Of a stretch of DNA of 7,853 nt, positions 7,174 through 7,853 are shown piece by piece. This DNA comes from JAZQNF01 sp045641505 (lineage in GTDB: Bacteria > Bacillota > Clostridia > Lachnospirales > Bianqueaceae). The notes under the pieces are model-generated. The model was not told the DNA's origin. It saw only the letters and a list, made by a program, of their open reading frames with translations, and made no database searches. The DNA is taken from contig JAZUHB010000072.1 of NCBI GenBank assembly GCA_045641505.1, forward strand, positions 1 to 7,853, in the 5' to 3' direction. The position numbers and the translations under genes are program-made. Every line of letters begins with the position of its first letter. Position 1 is the first letter of the stretch.

Positions 7174-7853
7174 TCAGGGCTCCTTCTTCAGAAGCTTTTC
7201 GCTTTCGATCTCGGCGCCTGTCCGGACGATGCCGTTCCCGAAACGGTCGAAAAGGCTCAGAAGGCTTTTGTTGAGCTCGGTCTTTTTTTCGCTGAGGACC
7301 GGACCGTCGAGGCTCAGCTGCTCGGCCGGACTGTCGGTCAGCCGCGAGGTGGAGATGCCGACCAGGCGGACCGGGCGAGAGAAGCCGTCCCGGTGAAGGA
7401 GGGAGGAGGCGGCGGAGTAGAGGGTGTCGGCGTCGTTCGAAGGAGCGTCCAGCCGGATCGCGCGGGTATGCAGGGACAGATCGTTGTATTTGAGCTTGAG
7501 CGTGACGCTTCCGCACCAGCCGCCCCAGCGCTGCAGGTTCGTGGCAAGCTCGCGGGCAATCAGCCGCAGTGCGCTGTCCATTTCCTCGAAGCTCGTGAGA
7601 TCGTACTGGAAGGTGATCTCACGCCCGTAGGATTTCTGCTCGTCGGGAACGGCCGGGACCTCACGCTCGTCGATTCCGCGGATCCGCTCGTAAAGCGCCG
7701 CGCCGCTTTCGCCGAAGACGCGGCGGAGGTCCTCCCGCTCCCAGGCGAGCGCGTCCTTCACCCGGACGATCCCGTAGCGCGAGAGCTCCTCGGCGGTCTT
7801 TTTGCCGATGCCGGGAATGATCCCGACGGAGCGCTCAGCGATGAGCTCCGTGA
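7174..7853 (-). CDS. dinB: DNA polymerase IV (DinB), C-terminal part, 5' end outside the window
   Basis: DinB is a Y-family translesion polymerase that copies past damaged bases. About 226 residues are present; the palm and fingers with the catalytic acids lie beyond the right edge. The visible part starts in the thumb domain with its helix-hairpin-helix, PGIGKKTAEEL. The linker EREVPAVPDEQKSYGREITF follows, then the little-finger domain with SVTLKLKYNDLSLHTR and RPVRLVGIS. After this comes QLSL (encoded by 7309-7320), where many Bacillota DinB proteins carry a QLSLF-type clamp-binding motif. A basic tail ends in LLKKEP. The stop is TGA at 7174-7176. The frame is open to base 7851 with no internal stops, so the gene is cut only by the window. 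No strong terminator follows it, and some transcripts may run into the symporter gene. Confidence 0.93.
   Translation of the reverse strand, partial: TELIAERSVGIIPGIGKKTAEELSRYGIVRVKDALAWEREDLRRVFGESGAALYERIRGIDEREVPAVPDEQKSYGREITFQYDLTSFEEMDSALRLIARELATNLQRWGGWCGSVTLKLKYNDLSLHTRAIRLDAPSNDADTLYSAASSLLHRDGFSRPVRLVGISTSRLTDSPAEQLSLDGPVLSEKKTELNKSLLSLFDRFGNGIVRTGAEIESEKLLKKEP

Noticed and set aside
1..7853. Search for CRISPR repeats, transposase genes, tRNA or rRNA genes, or defence genes
   Set aside because: Nothing was seen by eye. All long stretches are explained by six recognisable genes and short intergenic regions.

Overview
The window holds ordinary chromosomal genes of what looks like a GC-rich Bacillota (Firmicutes) bacterium, probably a clostridial-type lineage. 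The main signs are a membrane-anchored ComEA with SLBB and helix-hairpin-helix parts, the gene order comEA-comEC-holA, strong AAAGGAGG-type ribosome binding sites, and sigma-A-type promoters (TTGAAA-17-TAAAAT and TTGCCA-17-TATAGT). Third codon positions are mostly G or C throughout. No region differs in base composition in a way that suggests recent transfer. I cannot name the genus from the sequence.

Layout. (1) Minus strand, 1-1733: typA/bipA, a ribosome-associated translational GTPase whose 3' end runs off the left edge. It has a clear promoter and ribosome binding site. (2) Positions 1734-1885: the divergent regulatory region between typA and comEA, which contains a perfect 8-bp inverted repeat. 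(3) Plus strand, 1886-5565: comEA, comEC and holA, tightly packed with overlapping reading frames and closed by a strong bidirectional terminator at 5579-5610. (4) Minus strand, 5629-7020: a multi-pass carrier of the GltS-like sodium/glutamate symporter group, with its own promoter and a leader of about 94 nt containing two small hairpins. (5) Minus strand, 7174-7853: the C-terminal part of DinB (DNA polymerase IV), whose 5' end runs off the right edge.

How the genes relate. ComEA binds double-stranded DNA outside the membrane and ComEC passes one strand into the cell, so together they form the core of natural transformation. holA encodes the delta subunit of the replicative clamp loader. It travels with the com genes in many Bacillota but is a housekeeping gene, and coupling may keep it linked to com expression. 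typA, the transporter and dinB are separate transcription units.

I found no CRISPR array, mobile element, RNA gene or clearly undescribed system. No gene-free stretch exceeds about 155 bases. The points most worth a second look are the inverted repeat between typA and comEA, the structured leader of the transporter gene, and departures from consensus in the ComEC nuclease-like domain and the DinB clamp-binding motif.
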